The notes: generated from the sequence alone by a model not told the origin. A DNA stretch of 64,000 nucleotides from Neisseria bergeri (GCA_003044455.1 POWY01000004.1:62001-126000); one strand, 5' to 3'. Counted from the first letter of the stretch, positions 1 to 9,162 are shown. Numbers and translations are program-made.

Positions 1-67
1 TATAGAATCGAAAGTTCCGCATGTACGAATGCCTGTTTTCGGGCGATTGCGCCTTATCCGCGCAACA

Positions 68-99
68 ATGCCGTCTGAAGCGCGCCGGCTTCAGACGGC
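68..99. terminator. DUS inverted-pair terminator (fdx)
   Basis: ATGCCGTCTGAA followed by TTCAGACGGC about ten bases later forms a hairpin just beyond the fdx stop codon. Inverted uptake-sequence pairs commonly act as terminators in Neisseria. Bases 1-67 hold nothing I can assign. Confidence 0.75.
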
Positions 100-105
100 C
101 TGTTT

Positions 106-447
106 TCAGTGTTCTTCGCGCGCGTGGTTGATGGTGTATTTGGGGATTTCCACAATCAAATCCTCGCCGGCGACAACCGCCTGACAACTCAGGCGCGAAT
201 CGGCTTCCAAACCCCAAGCCTGATCGAGCAGGTCTTCTTCCAATTCGGTCGGTTCTTCCAAACTGTCGAAACCTTTGCGGATGATGACATGGCAGGTGGT
301 GCAGGCGCAGGATTTTTCGCAGGCGTGATCGACTTCGATGTCGTGGTCGAGCAGCACATCAAGGACGGTTTTGCCTTCGGGCGCGTCTTCGATGACCGCG
401 CCTTCGGGGCATAATGTCGTGTGTGGAAGTACGGTGATTTTGGGCAT
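106..447 (-). CDS. fdx: [2Fe-2S] ferredoxin of the Isc system
   Basis: This 113-residue adrenodoxin-type ferredoxin has the usual length for the Isc ferredoxin, which supplies electrons for iron-sulfur cluster assembly on IscU in the cytoplasm. The cluster ligands are visible as C43, C49 and C52 in the motif CEKSCACTTC, plus C88 in the LSCQ segment. hscA, the other Isc gene present, lies about 1.6 kb upstream on the same strand. Two unrelated genes separate them, whereas hscA and fdx are usually adjacent. An uptake-sequence hairpin follows the stop codon. The assignment is secure from the ligand spacing and length. Confidence 0.95.
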   Translation of the reverse strand: MPKITVLPHTTLCPEGAVIEDAPEGKTVLDVLLDHDIEVDHACEKSCACTTCHVIIRKGFDSLEEPTELEEDLLDQAWGLEADSRLSCQAVVAGEDLIVEIPKYTINHAREEH

Positions 448-501
448 TTTTATTGTCTTTCTGTAAAAGTGGTTGTGTCCGTTTTTAGGAAAACTGTCTG
501 C

Positions 502-1263
502 CTAATGTCGCGGTTCGAGCAGGTCGGCAACATTTTGCCAGCCTATCAGGCGGGCAAAATCGAGGGCGGTATAGCCTTCCGATGTCTTTGAGGCAGGATT
601 TGCGCCGTATTCAAGCATGGCTTGAACCATAAGTGCATTTCCTGCGATGGCTTCATGATGAAGCGGCGTATAGCCGTCTTCGTCCTGCTCATGCAGAAAA
701 TCCGGATTTTGGGACAACTGTTGCCGAAAATCGTCAATACAGTTCCGGCACATCGGATGCTCTTCCAGATTTTCGGGGTGTTCTTTTTCTTCATACACCA
801 GCAATATCTGCCCGGGATCGCCGAAATCGATTCCCCATGCGGCATCGTGTTCTGCGCACTCCTCTTCCGTCATCTGTCCGCGCATTGCCTGTATGGTAAA
901 GCCGCCGTAGGGGATACCGTTGCACACGAACATCCAGTCGCTGATGTCGCCAACCGGAACGCAAACGCTTTCGCCTTGTTCGACATTGGTCAGTTCGCCG
1001 GGTTCATTGTTCAGCACACCATAAATGTAAAGACCGTCAAAATAAATATCGTCGATCCACATATGTTCGCAAATCTCGCCGTCTACGCCGTCTTGGAAAA
1101 AAGGGGCTTTGACCATGGCAAAATCCAGGGCGGGAATAATGCGGCGGCGTTCCCAAAAAAGCTCGCGCCAGAAATATTTGAATGTTTTACGGGCGCGTTC
1201 GCCGGCACGGTTTACCGGTTCGTCTGCCTGTTCTACATAATAAATGACGGAATCGCCCATCAT
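502..1263 (-). CDS. DUF2314 domain protein with C-terminal ankyrin repeats
   Basis: About 253 residues. The first half resembles DUF2314: an EHMWI segment, a [17 protein letters not shown] block and a GGFTI motif. The last ~70 residues read as ankyrin repeats ([14 protein letters not shown] and [14 protein letters not shown]). No signal peptide or membrane segment is seen, so it is probably cytoplasmic. I chose the ATG at 1263 because GAGGAG lies four bases upstream; an in-frame TTG at 1275 sits on that ribosome-binding site. It lies between a GIY-YIG gene and fdx, probably read with both. Ankyrin and DUF2314 domains occur in protein-binding and immunity contexts, but nothing here fixes a function. 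Confidence 0.75.
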   Translation of the reverse strand: MMGDSVIYYVEQADEPVNRAGERARKTFKYFWRELFWERRRIIPALDFAMVKAPFFQDGVDGEICEHMWIDDIYFDGLYIYGVLNNEPGELTNVEQGESVCVPVGDISDWMFVCNGIPYGGFTIQAMRGQMTEEECAEHDAAWGIDFGDPGQILLVYEEKEHPENLEEHPMCRNCIDDFRQQLSQNPDFLHEQDEDGYTPLHHEAIAGNALMVQAMLEYGANPASKTSEGYTALDFARLIGWQNVADLLEPRH

Positions 1264-1298
1264 ACTGCTCCTCAACGTGTACGGTATTTGTTTGCACC

Positions 1299-1955
1299 TT
1301 ACCGCGGTTTTCTGCCTTCGGCATCCGATTCGGATTTGAAAAGTTCCAAATATTCGAAATAGGCTTTTTCCAAATCCGCCCGCGAAAAACAGGTGTAAAT
1401 ATGGATGCCGTCTGCAATTTCGTCCGTCAGCCTCCTGCCGTTTTTGCGTAAATATGCTTCTTTAAAAAGGCGGATTTTCGATTTTTTCGGCTTGTAGGAT
1501 GCCGCGCCCGCCAAAAGCCGGGGCAGCGCGTAAGGGTATTCCCGGTGTCCGCGCCGTACCAAATCAAGCAGTTGTTTGCGACCGGATCCGGCATTCCCTT
1601 CCTGCCTGCGTTCGTGGACGCTTTTTTCAAATTCCGATTCCGCCGTTTCGTTTTTCGGGAACACGATTTCGCCGCGAAGCGATAAAAACAAACGTTTTAC
1701 AAGATTCTCGTCCACGGCGAACAATTCGGTATCGCCGATCCTGCTTTTGCTGAAAATTTCATGGAGCAGGTTTTCTTTTTCTTTGTAATTGTCGGTTTTG
1801 ACGGCGAGGATGCGTTCCAATCCGGCAACGTTCGCATAGCCGTTGTTTTCCAAATGGCGCATTCTGCCTTCAAAATTGCTTACGTCCGAAATGCCGATTT
1901 TATACACACCTTTGATGACGGTCTTCATCAGATAGACAATGCCTGACTTTTCCAT
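1299..1955 (-). CDS. GIY-YIG / T5orf172-type nuclease-fold protein
   Basis: About 218 residues. The N-terminus has the two strands of the GIY-YIG fold as GIVYLMKT and GVYKIGIS, followed by a segment with [12 protein letters not shown]. That arrangement is typical of the T5orf172/MUG113 branch. The C-terminal half is basic and ends in helices. Family members are DNA-cleaving or DNA-binding, but the substrate here is unknown. The ATG at 1955 was preferred over an in-frame TTG at 1970; neither has a good ribosome-binding site. It separates hscA from the DUF2314/ankyrin gene inside the Isc gene group. Confidence 0.65.
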   Translation of the reverse strand: MEKSGIVYLMKTVIKGVYKIGISDVSNFEGRMRHLENNGYANVAGLERILAVKTDNYKEKENLLHEIFSKSRIGDTELFAVDENLVKRLFLSLRGEIVFPKNETAESEFEKSVHERRQEGNAGSGRKQLLDLVRRGHREYPYALPRLLAGAASYKPKKSKIRLFKEAYLRKNGRRLTDEIADGIHIYTCFSRADLEKAYFEYLELFKSESDAEGRKPR

Positions 1956-1983
1956 ATCGATGTTTTTCAAGTGTTTTCGAGCC

Positions 1984-2019
1984 TTCAGACGGCATCAGGT
2001 TATATCTATGCCGTCTGAA
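1984..2019. terminator. DUS inverted-pair hairpin after hscA
   Basis: TTCAGACGGCAT and ATGCCGTCTGAA flank a 12-base loop, 13 bases past the hscA stop on the minus strand. It probably ends or attenuates hscA transcription before the GIY-YIG gene. Confidence 0.65.
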
Positions 2020-2031
2020 ACCGGTTAAGTA

Positions 2032-3894
2032 TCAAATATTATCGACACTCTGCCCTGTCAACGCGCGTTGGATGTTGCGGTTCATGCGTTTGGCGGCGAA
2101 ATTGTCGGTAATACTGCCGAGTTTGGCGGCGGCGGCACGGATGTCTTCGGCTTTTCCGTCTTTCACACGGCCTTGCAAATCGGCGATGCCTTGCCGAATC
2201 TGTTGCAATTCTTCGGCTTCCAGCAAATCGCTGTCCAACTCGAGGGCGGCGTTGACGGCATCGGTCAGGCTTTCGGCTTCGACCACGGCTTCGGCTCGGG
2301 CACGTGCCGCCATGTCTTCGGCGGCGTTGCTCATGCTGTCTTTGAGCATTTGGGTGATGGTGTCGTCGTCCAAGCCGTAGGAAGGTTTGACTTCGATTTG
2401 CGCCTGTACGCCGGTGCTTTGTTCTTGGGCGGAAACGGACAGCAGACCGTCCGCATCGATTTGGAAGGTTACGCGGATACGCGCCGCACCCGCCGCCATA
2501 GGCGGAATGCCGCGCAGGGTGAATTTGGCAAGGCTGCGGCAGTCGGAAACGAGCTCGCGCTCGCCTTGTACGACGTGTATCGTCATCGCGGTCTGACCGT
2601 CTTTGAAGGTAGTAAAGTCCTGCGCGCGCGCGGTGGGGATGGTGGAATTGCGCGGGATGATTTTTTCCGCCAAGCCGCCGTAGGTTTCCAAACCGAGCGA
2701 CAAAGGTGTAACGTCCAGCAGCAGCCATTCGCCGTCGGTTTTGTTGCCTGCGAGGACGTTTGCCTGTATGGCGGCGCCGAGCGCGACGACTTCGTCGGGA
2801 TTGAGGTTGTTCAGCGGGGTTTGTCCGAAGAAGGTGGCGACTGCCTGTTGGACGTGCAGCATACGGGTCGAACCGCCGACCATAATCACGCCTTTGACTT
2901 CGTTTTTACCGACACCGGCATCTTTCAACGCCTGTGTGACCGGTTCGAGCGTTTTCATCACCAAATGCTGCGTCAGGTTGTGGAACTCGGCGCGACTGAT
3001 GCTTGTGTCGATTGGCATGCCGTCTGAAAGCGTCGCCTGAATGCGCGCTTCGGTTTGCGTGGTTAATTGTTCTTTGGCGGCGCGGACGAGCGAGAGCAGG
3101 AGTTGGCTGTCTTGTTCGTTGAGTTGGGAGAGTCCGTTTTGTTCGAGCAGGCGGCAGAACAGGCGGTGGTCGAAATCGTCGCCGCCCAACGCGCTGTTGC
3201 CGCCGGTGGCTTTGACTTCAAACAGTCCTTTGGTCAGTTGCAATACGGATACGTCGAATGTGCCGCCCCCTAAGTCGTACACGACAAACGTGCCTTCCGA
3301 GGCGTTGTCCAGCCCGTAGGCGATTGCGGCGGCGGTGGGTTCGTTGAGCAGGCGCAATACGTTCAAACCCGCCAGACGCGCGGCATCTTTGGTGGCCTGG
3401 CGTTGGGCATCGTCGAAATAGGCGGGGACGGTAATCACCACGCCGACCAAATCGCCGCCCAAGGTTTCTTCGGCACGCGCCTTGAGGGTTTTGAGGATTT
3501 CCGCCGACACTTCGACAGGCGTTTTCACCCCCTGCCGCGTATGCAGTTCGATAACGCGTTGATTGTCACCGAAACGGTAAGGCAGGTAATGCGTATTTTG
3601 ATGCAGATCGGCAAGCGTCCGCCCGATAAGGCGTTTGGCGGAGCTGACGGTGTTCAGCGGATCGGATTTTTGGGCGGACAGGGCGGTTTTGCCGACTTCA
3701 ATGCCGCCGTTTTCCAGATAGCGGACGACGGAAGGCAGGGTAACGCGCCCTTCGGCATCGGGCAGACAGGTGGCACTGCCGCTGCGGACGGTGGCAACCA
3801 AGCTGTTGGTCGTACCCAAATCGATGCCTGCCGCCAAACGGTGCCGGTGCGGGGCGGCGGACATACCCGGTTCTGAAATCTGCAAAAGAGCCAT
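2032..3894 (-). CDS. hscA: Fe-S cluster assembly chaperone HscA
   Basis: A 620-residue Hsp70-family ATPase, the usual HscA length. It works with the HscB co-chaperone to release clusters from IscU. The N-terminal nucleotide-binding domain begins with [15 protein letters not shown] and holds the phosphate-2 loop [14 protein letters not shown] and the adenosine motif VGGSTRM. The substrate-binding domain follows with [17 protein letters not shown]. The start at 3894 ([10 protein letters not shown]) gives the family length; the frame stays open upstream to 4242 but that part is not Hsp70-like. HscB and IscU are not in this window, so HscA rather than DnaK rests on the N-terminus, length and nearby fdx. 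Confidence 0.94.
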   Translation of the reverse strand: MALLQISEPGMSAAPHRHRLAAGIDLGTTNSLVATVRSGSATCLPDAEGRVTLPSVVRYLENGGIEVGKTALSAQKSDPLNTVSSAKRLIGRTLADLHQNTHYLPYRFGDNQRVIELHTRQGVKTPVEVSAEILKTLKARAEETLGGDLVGVVITVPAYFDDAQRQATKDAARLAGLNVLRLLNEPTAAAIAYGLDNASEGTFVVYDLGGGTFDVSVLQLTKGLFEVKATGGNSALGGDDFDHRLFCRLLEQNGLSQLNEQDSQLLLSLVRAAKEQLTTQTEARIQATLSDGMPIDTSISRAEFHNLTQHLVMKTLEPVTQALKDAGVGKNEVKGVIMVGGSTRMLHVQQAVATFFGQTPLNNLNPDEVVALGAAIQANVLAGNKTDGEWLLLDVTPLSLGLETYGGLAEKIIPRNSTIPTARAQDFTTFKDGQTAMTIHVVQGERELVSDCRSLAKFTLRGIPPMAAGAARIRVTFQIDADGLLSVSAQEQSTGVQAQIEVKPSYGLDDDTITQMLKDSMSNAAEDMAARARAEAVVEAESLTDAVNAALELDSDLLEAEELQQIRQGIADLQGRVKDGKAEDIRAAAAKLGSITDNFAAKRMNRNIQRALTGQSVDNI

Positions 3895-4064
3895 AAATTC
3901 TGCCTGTCGGTGCGGTGTGTAAAGGAAGGAAAGCGGCATTTTAACAGAATTTGCGCCGATAGTTGAGCAAACCGCTAAGGATTGGGCCGTGCCGCCGAAA
4001 TTGCCCTCTACCGCCAAATGCCGATAAAATCCGCCTTTCCCGCCCATCATTAGGAATATAAATC

Positions 4065-4937
4065 GTGAAAGGACTCGACTATTGCCGCCAAAAAGCAGAA
4101 GAAAGCCGCTCCAGTTTTTTGTCGGGCTTCCGTTTCCTGACTCAGGAAAAACGGGATGCGGTAACGGTTCTGTATGCCTTTTGCCGCGAATTGGACGATG
4201 TGGTTGACGAATGTTCCAACCCCGATGTTGCACAGGCGACATTGAACTGGTGGCGCGGCGATTTGGACAAGGTGTTCGGTGGCGAGATGCCGGAACACCC
4301 CGTCAATCAGGCCTTGCGGCAGGTTAAAGAAACCTTCAAGCTGCCGAAATATGAACTGGAAGCCTTAATCGACGGGATGCAGATGGATTTGGTTCGGGCG
4401 CGTTACGGCAGTTTTGAAGAATTGAAACTGTATTGCCACCGCGTCGCAGGCGTGGTCGGCTGCCTGATTGCGCGGATTTTGGGGTTTTCAGACGGCAAAA
4501 CGCTGGAATACGCCGACAAGATGGGTCTTGCGCTGCAACTGACCAACATCATCCGCGATGTCGGCGAAGATGCACGCAGGGGACGGATTTACCTGCCGAT
4601 GGAGGAAATGCGGCGGTTTGACGTACCCGCAAGCGTGATTTTGCAATGCAGCCCGACGGACAATTTTGCCGAATTGATGGCGTTCCAAATCAAACGCGCC
4701 CGCGAAACCTACCGCGAAGCCGTATCGCTGCTGCCGGCCGCCGACAAAAAAGCCCAAAAAGTCGGACTGGTCATGGCGGCGGTTTATTACGCGCTGTTGA
4801 ACGAAATCGACCGAGACGGCGCGCAAAACGTCCTCAAATACAAAATCGCCCTCCCTTCGCCGCGCAAAAAACGCATTGCCCTGAAAACCTGGTTATTCGG
4901 ATTCAAACCGCGCCCCGGCACGCCGGAACGGGCATAA
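4065..4937 (+). CDS. hpnD: Presqualene diphosphate synthase HpnD
   Basis: A 290-residue squalene/phytoene synthase family protein. Two Asp-rich prenyl-diphosphate binding motifs are visible: [11 protein letters not shown] near residue 45 and [13 protein letters not shown] near residue 165. In the three-enzyme bacterial squalene route HpnD condenses two farnesyl diphosphates to presqualene diphosphate. The start is a GTG at 4065. It is followed 78 bp later by hpnE, the last enzyme of the same pathway, which favours HpnD over a generic phytoene synthase. The gene diverges from hscA. Confidence 0.85.
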   Translation: MKGLDYCRQKAEESRSSFLSGFRFLTQEKRDAVTVLYAFCRELDDVVDECSNPDVAQATLNWWRGDLDKVFGGEMPEHPVNQALRQVKETFKLPKYELEALIDGMQMDLVRARYGSFEELKLYCHRVAGVVGCLIARILGFSDGKTLEYADKMGLALQLTNIIRDVGEDARRGRIYLPMEEMRRFDVPASVILQCSPTDNFAELMAFQIKRARETYREAVSLLPAADKKAQKVGLVMAAVYYALLNEIDRDGAQNVLKYKIALPSPRKKRIALKTWLFGFKPRPGTPERA

Positions 4938-5015
4938 GGCGCATACCGCCCGCCCTTCAGGAAAACCCAACCCCCGCCGCCCCGAAAAACGGGGTTTCAA
5001 CCATTGGAGGAATAA

Positions 5016-6329
5016 ATGATGAACACGCCGCATCCGCGCCCGAAAATCGCCATCATCGGCGCAGGCTGGGCCGGCTTGTCCGCCGCCGTCACCTTGGCGC
5101 GGCACGCCGACGTTACCCTGTTTGAAGCCGGCCGACAGGCGGGCGGCAGGGCGCGCACACTGACCGGAAATACCGACGGTTTCGGTTTTTTGGACAACGG
5201 GCAGCACATTTTGCTCGGCGCATACCGGGGCGTGTTGCGCCTGATGAAAACCATCGGTTCAGACCCCCGTGCCGCCTTTTTGCGCGTACCGCTGCACTGG
5301 CATATGCACGGCGGTTTGCAGTTCCGCGCCCTACCCCTACCCGCACCGCTGCATATTTTGGGCGGCGTGCTGCTTGCCCGGCGCGCACCGACCGCATTCA
5401 AAGCCAAACTGCTTGCCGATATGTCCGATTTGCAGAAGTCCGCACGCATCGGACAGCCCGACGCGACAGTGGCGCAATGGCTGAAACAGCGGAACGTGCC
5501 GCGTGCCGCCGTGATGCAGTTTTGGCAGCCCTTGGTTTGGGGCGCGCTCAACACGCCTTTGGAAACCGCAAGCCTGCGCGTGTTGTGCAACGTTTTGTCC
5601 GACGGCGTGCTGACGAAAAAATCCGGCAGTGACTATCTCCTACCCAAACAGGATTTGGGCGCAATCGTCGCCGAACCCGCCTTGGCAGAGCTTCAACGGC
5701 TCGGCGCGGACATCCGCCTCGAAACGCGCGTATGCCGTCTGAACACCCTCCCGGACGAGAAAGTGCTCGTCAACGGCGAAGCTTTCGATGCCGCCGTCCC
5801 CGCCACCGCGCCCTACCACGCCGCCGCGCTCCTGCCCGAAGGCACGCCCGAACACGTTCAGACGGCATATCAAAACCTTCGCTACCACGCCATCACCACC
5901 GTCTATCTGCGCTACGCCGAACCCGTCCGCCTGCCCGCCCCGCTGACCGGCCTTGCCGACGGCACGGTGCAATGGCTGCTTTGCCGGGGCAGGCTCGGAC
6001 TGCCTGAAAACGAAGTGTCCGCCGTCATCAGCGTTTCCGACCGCGTCGGCGCGTTTGCCAACCGGACGTGGGCGGACAAAGTTCACGCCGACCTCAAACG
6101 CATCCTTCCGCATTTGGGCGAACCCGAAGCCGTGCGCGTCATCACCGAAAAACGCGCCACAACCGCAGCCGATGCCCCGCCGCCGGATTTGTCGTGGTTG
6201 CACCGGCACCGTATCTTCCCCGCCGGCGACTACCTCCACCCAGACTACCCCGCCACGCTCGAAGCCGCCGTACAATCAGGTTTCGCGTCGGCGGAAGCCT
6301 GCCTGCAAAGCCTGAGCGATGCCGTCTGA
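5016..6329 (+). CDS. hpnE: Hydroxysqualene dehydroxylase HpnE
   Basis: A 437-residue FAD-dependent amine-oxidase-type protein with the dinucleotide-binding motif IIGAGWAGLSAAV at its N-terminus. It fits HpnE, which reduces hydroxysqualene to squalene. A strong GGAGG precedes a double ATG at 5016-5021. The stop codon lies inside an uptake sequence, since GATGCCGTCTGAA supplies Ala-Val-stop. HpnC, the enzyme expected to act between HpnD and HpnE, is not in this window, nor is a squalene-hopene cyclase. Confidence 0.85.
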   Translation: MMNTPHPRPKIAIIGAGWAGLSAAVTLARHADVTLFEAGRQAGGRARTLTGNTDGFGFLDNGQHILLGAYRGVLRLMKTIGSDPRAAFLRVPLHWHMHGGLQFRALPLPAPLHILGGVLLARRAPTAFKAKLLADMSDLQKSARIGQPDATVAQWLKQRNVPRAAVMQFWQPLVWGALNTPLETASLRVLCNVLSDGVLTKKSGSDYLLPKQDLGAIVAEPALAELQRLGADIRLETRVCRLNTLPDEKVLVNGEAFDAAVPATAPYHAAALLPEGTPEHVQTAYQNLRYHAITTVYLRYAEPVRLPAPLTGLADGTVQWLLCRGRLGLPENEVSAVISVSDRVGAFANRTWADKVHADLKRILPHLGEPEAVRVITEKRATTAADAPPPDLSWLHRHRIFPAGDYLHPDYPATLEAAVQSGFASAEACLQSLSDAV

Positions 6330-6412
6330 AAACGCCGGTCGGCATCAGGACGCTTTACAAGGTGCGGCAAAACGCTAAAATACCCCCGACCGACCACCAA
6401 AAAGGAAAAAGT

Positions 6413-7132
6413 ATGGCGACACTGACCGACAAAACCATCTTAGTTACCGGCGCATCGCAAGGCCTGGGCGAACAGGTCGCCAAAGCCTATGCGGCAGCAG
6501 GCGCAACTGTGATTTTGGTTGCCCGTCATCAGAAAAAACTGGAAAAAGTGTATGACGCGATTGTCGAAGCCGAATACCCCGAACCATTCGCCATCTGCTT
6601 TGACCTTATTAGCGCGGAAGAAAAAGAATTTGAACATTTCGCCGCCACCATTGCCGAAGCCACGCAAGGCAAACTGGACGGTATCGTCCATTGCGCCAGC
6701 TATTTCTACGCACTATCGCCCCTGGATTTCCAAACCGTCGCCGAATGGGTCAACCAATACCGTATCAACACCGTCGCCCCGATGGGGCTGACCCGCGCCC
6801 TCTTCCCGCTGCTGAAGCAGTCGCCCGACGCGTCCGTCATCTTCGTCGGCGAAAGCCACGGGGAAACCCCAAAAGCCTACTGGGGCGGTTTCGGCGCATC
6901 AAAAGCCGCACTGAACTATCTGTGCAAAGTTGCCGCCGATGAATGGGAACGCTTCGGCAACCTTCGCGCCAATGTCCTCGTCCCCGGCCCTATCAATTCC
7001 CCGCAACGCATCAAATCCCATCCGGGCGAAGCCAAAAGCGAACGCAAAAGCTACGGGGACGTACTGCCCGCATTTGTCTGGTGGGCAAGTGCCGAAAGCA
7101 AAGGGCGGAGCGGCGAAATCGTTTACCTCTAA
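6413..7132 (+). CDS. YciK-like SDR oxidoreductase lacking the catalytic Tyr
   Basis: A 239-residue classical short-chain dehydrogenase/reductase. The NAD(P)-binding motif TGASQGLG is near residue 12 and the overall layout resembles enterobacterial YciK. The active-site YxxxK motif reads FGASK, with Phe at residue 160 (codon TTC at 6890) and Lys at 164. The Ser region (FVGESHG) is present. The start at 6413 follows AAGGA; the longer frame upstream overlaps hpnE. With Tyr missing, normal SDR catalysis is doubtful, so it may bind a cofactor or ligand without redox activity. The true substrate is unknown. Confidence 0.8.
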   Translation: MATLTDKTILVTGASQGLGEQVAKAYAAAGATVILVARHQKKLEKVYDAIVEAEYPEPFAICFDLISAEEKEFEHFAATIAEATQGKLDGIVHCASYFYALSPLDFQTVAEWVNQYRINTVAPMGLTRALFPLLKQSPDASVIFVGESHGETPKAYWGGFGASKAALNYLCKVAADEWERFGNLRANVLVPGPINSPQRIKSHPGEAKSERKSYGDVLPAFVWWASAESKGRSGEIVYL

Positions 7133-7141
7133 ATCCCCCAA

Positions 7142-7172
7142 AGGGCAGGTTCCACACCCGCCCTCCTTTTCA
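7142..7172 (+). terminator. Rho-independent terminator after the SDR gene
   Basis: AGGGCAGGT and ACCCGCCCT form a GC-rich stem followed by CCTTTTC, just beyond the SDR stop codon. A single reverse uptake sequence lies immediately downstream. Confidence 0.7.
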
Positions 7173-7322
7173 GACGGCATCAAAAAGCACGCCATATCCG
7201 CCAATATGCCGACACAGACAAATCTTTCGACACCCTGACAGACAAAAACACCTTGACTAAAAATTACATGCAAATAATAATAACAACCTCTTTATTCCTC
7301 TAACAATTTTGGAGTAGGTTTC

Positions 7323-7994
7323 ATGAAAAAAATTTCCGCCGCCATCGCTTTTGCCGCCGCTGCCGTTTCACTGACCGGCTGTGCGACCGAATCCTCACGC
7401 AGCCTCGAGGTAGCAAAAGTCGCCTCCTACAATACGCAATATCACGGTGTTCGCACCCCGATTTCCGTTGGAACATTCGACAACCGCTCCAGCTTCCAAA
7501 AAGGCATTTTCTCCGACGGGGAAGACCGTTTGGGCAGCCAGGCGAAAACCATTCTGGTAACGCACCTGCAACAAACCAACCGCTTCAACGTACTGAACCG
7601 CACCAACCTTAGCGCATTGAAACAGGAATCCGGCATTTCCGGCAAAATGCAAAACCTGAAAGGCGCAGATTATGTCGTTACCGGCGATGTAACCGAATTC
7701 GGGCGCAGAGATGTCGGCGATCATCAGCTCTTCGGCATTTTGGGTCGCGGCAAATCGCAAATCGCCTATGCAAAAGTGGCTCTGAATATCGTCAACGTCA
7801 ATACTTCCGAAATCGTCTATTCCACACAGGGCGCGGGCGAATACGCACTTTCCAACCGCGAAATCATCGGTTTCGGCGGCACTTCCGGCTACGATGCGAC
7901 TTTGAACGGCAAAGTTTTGGACTTGGCAATCCGCGAAGCCGTCAACAACTTGGTTCAGGCTGTCGACAACGGCGCATGGCAACCCAACCGTTAA
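7323..7994 (+). CDS. CsgG/HfaB-family outer-membrane lipoprotein
   Basis: A 223-residue lipoprotein precursor with a signal peptide ending in the lipobox LTGC around residue 19. The mature part fits the CsgG family, which form oligomeric outer-membrane export channels for curli and related adhesins. Visible family features are VGTFDNRSSFQKG and the ADYVVTGDVTEFGRRD segment. GGAG lies eight bases before the ATG. It heads a tight three-gene operon with two other predicted lipoproteins (DUF4810 and DUF799). No curlin-like substrate gene is near. Whether it forms a channel is inferred from the family only. Confidence 0.85.
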   Translation: MKKISAAIAFAAAAVSLTGCATESSRSLEVAKVASYNTQYHGVRTPISVGTFDNRSSFQKGIFSDGEDRLGSQAKTILVTHLQQTNRFNVLNRTNLSALKQESGISGKMQNLKGADYVVTGDVTEFGRRDVGDHQLFGILGRGKSQIAYAKVALNIVNVNTSEIVYSTQGAGEYALSNREIIGFGGTSGYDATLNGKVLDLAIREAVNNLVQAVDNGAWQPNR

Positions 7995-8000
7995 GGACAA

Positions 8001-8372
8001 ATGATGAATCCGAAAACCTTGAGTCGTTTGTCGCTGTGTGCGGCGGTCTTGGCTCTGACCGCCTGCGGGGGCGGCGGGCATAAAAACCTGTATTATTACG
8101 GCGACTATCCCGATACTGTCTATGAAGGTTTGAAAAACGACGACACTTCGTTGGGTAAGCAGACCGAAAAGATGGAAAAATACTTTGTGGAAGCCGGCAA
8201 CAAAAAAATGAATGCCGCCCCGGGTGCGCACGCCCATTTGGGACTGCTGCTTTCCCGTTCGGGAGACAAAGAGGGCGCGTTCCGCCAGTTTGAAGAAGAG
8301 AAAAGGCTGTTTCCCGAATCGGGCGTATTTATGGACTTCCTGATGAAAACCGGTAAAGGAGGCAAGCGATGA
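8001..8372 (+). CDS. DUF4810 lipoprotein
   Basis: A 123-residue small lipoprotein with lipobox LTAC near residue 21. It then has GGGGHKNLYYYGDYPDTVYEG, characteristic of DUF4810. The rest is helical and charged. It starts six bases after the CsgG-like gene and overlaps the next gene by four bases (ATGA), so the three are translationally coupled. Function is unknown; conserved neighbours suggest a periplasmic part of one outer-membrane assembly. Confidence 0.8.
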   Translation: MMNPKTLSRLSLCAAVLALTACGGGGHKNLYYYGDYPDTVYEGLKNDDTSLGKQTEKMEKYFVEAGNKKMNAAPGAHAHLGLLLSRSGDKEGAFRQFEEEKRLFPESGVFMDFLMKTGKGGKR

Positions 8373-9016
8373 AACCTTTGATTTTAGGGCTTGCCGCCGC
8401 GTTGGTGCTATCTGCCTGCCAAGTTCAAAAAGCGCCCGATTTCGACTACACGTCATTCAAGGAAAGCAAACCGGCTTCAATTTTGGTGGTTCCTCCCCTG
8501 AACGAATCGCCCGATGTCAACGGCACTTGGGGGATGCTGGCTTCGACCGCCGAGCCGCTTTCCGAAGCCGGCTATTACGTCTTCCCCGCCGCAGTCGTGG
8601 AGGAAACCTTCAAACAAAACGGCTTGACCAATGCCGCCGATATTCACGCCGTCCAGCCAGAAAAACTGCATCAGATTTTCGGCAATGATGCGGTTTTGTA
8701 CATTACAATTACCGAATACGGCACTTCATATCAAATTTTAGACAGCGTAACGACCGTATCCGCCAGAGCACGGCTGGTCGATTCCCGCAACGGGAAAGTG
8801 TTGTGGTCGGGTTCGGCCAGTATCCGCGAAGGCAGCAACAACAGCAACAGCGGCCTGCTGGGTGCTTTGGTCAGCGCAGTGGTCAACCAGATTGCCAACA
8901 GCCTGACCGACCGCGGTTATCAAGTTTCCAAAACCGCCGCATACAACCTGCTGTCGCCCTATTCCCGCAACGGCATCTTGAAAGGTCCGAGATTCGTCGA
9001 AGAGCAGCCCAAATAA
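8369..9016 (+). CDS. GNA1162-like lipoprotein (DUF799)
   Basis: A 215-residue lipoprotein precursor with lipobox LSAC near residue 16. The mature sequence (CQVQKAPDFDYTSFKES, then ASILVVPPLNESPDVNGTWG) matches the DUF799 family, known in meningococcus as antigen GNA1162. Its published fold resembles TolB-like and CsgG-like N-terminal domains. It is the last gene of the CsgG-like/DUF4810/DUF799 operon and is followed by an uptake-sequence hairpin. A role in an export or envelope complex is suggested by the neighbours, not shown here. Confidence 0.87.
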   Translation: MKPLILGLAAALVLSACQVQKAPDFDYTSFKESKPASILVVPPLNESPDVNGTWGMLASTAEPLSEAGYYVFPAAVVEETFKQNGLTNAADIHAVQPEKLHQIFGNDAVLYITITEYGTSYQILDSVTTVSARARLVDSRNGKVLWSGSASIREGSNNSNSGLLGALVSAVVNQIANSLTDRGYQVSKTAAYNLLSPYSRNGILKGPRFVEEQPK

Positions 9017-9017
9017 G

Positions 9018-9059
9018 CATATGCCGCCTGAACCTCTCCGAGCTTCAGACGGCATATGC
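9018..9059. terminator. Extended DUS hairpin after the lipoprotein operon
   Basis: GCATATGCCGCCTGAA and TTCAGACGGCATATGC form a long stem directly after the stop codon. The left arm has one mismatch to the uptake sequence (GCCGCCTGAA). Confidence 0.75.
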
Positions 9060-9120
9060 GAATTTTGATACTTGCAAGCCGTACCACCCAAAATCGGGCA
9101 GCCGGTTTCAATATCCGAAC

Positions 9121-9162
9121 AAGGTTCGGGTTCTGTATTTTGCAGAACCCGAACCTTTTATT
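9121..9162. terminator. Strong hairpin with T-rich tail
   Basis: AAGGTTCGGGTTCTG and CAGAACCCGAACCTT form a perfect 15-bp stem followed by TTATTC. It lies 60 bases past the lipoprotein operon's own hairpin, in the gap before the ABC transporter gene. It could be a second terminator or end a small RNA from 9060 onward. Confidence 0.6.

Noticed and set aside
6068-6412. Upstream extension of the SDR gene
   Set aside because: It overlaps hpnE out of frame and adds Arg/Pro-rich sequence; the ATG at 6413 has a ribosome-binding site and the family N-terminus.
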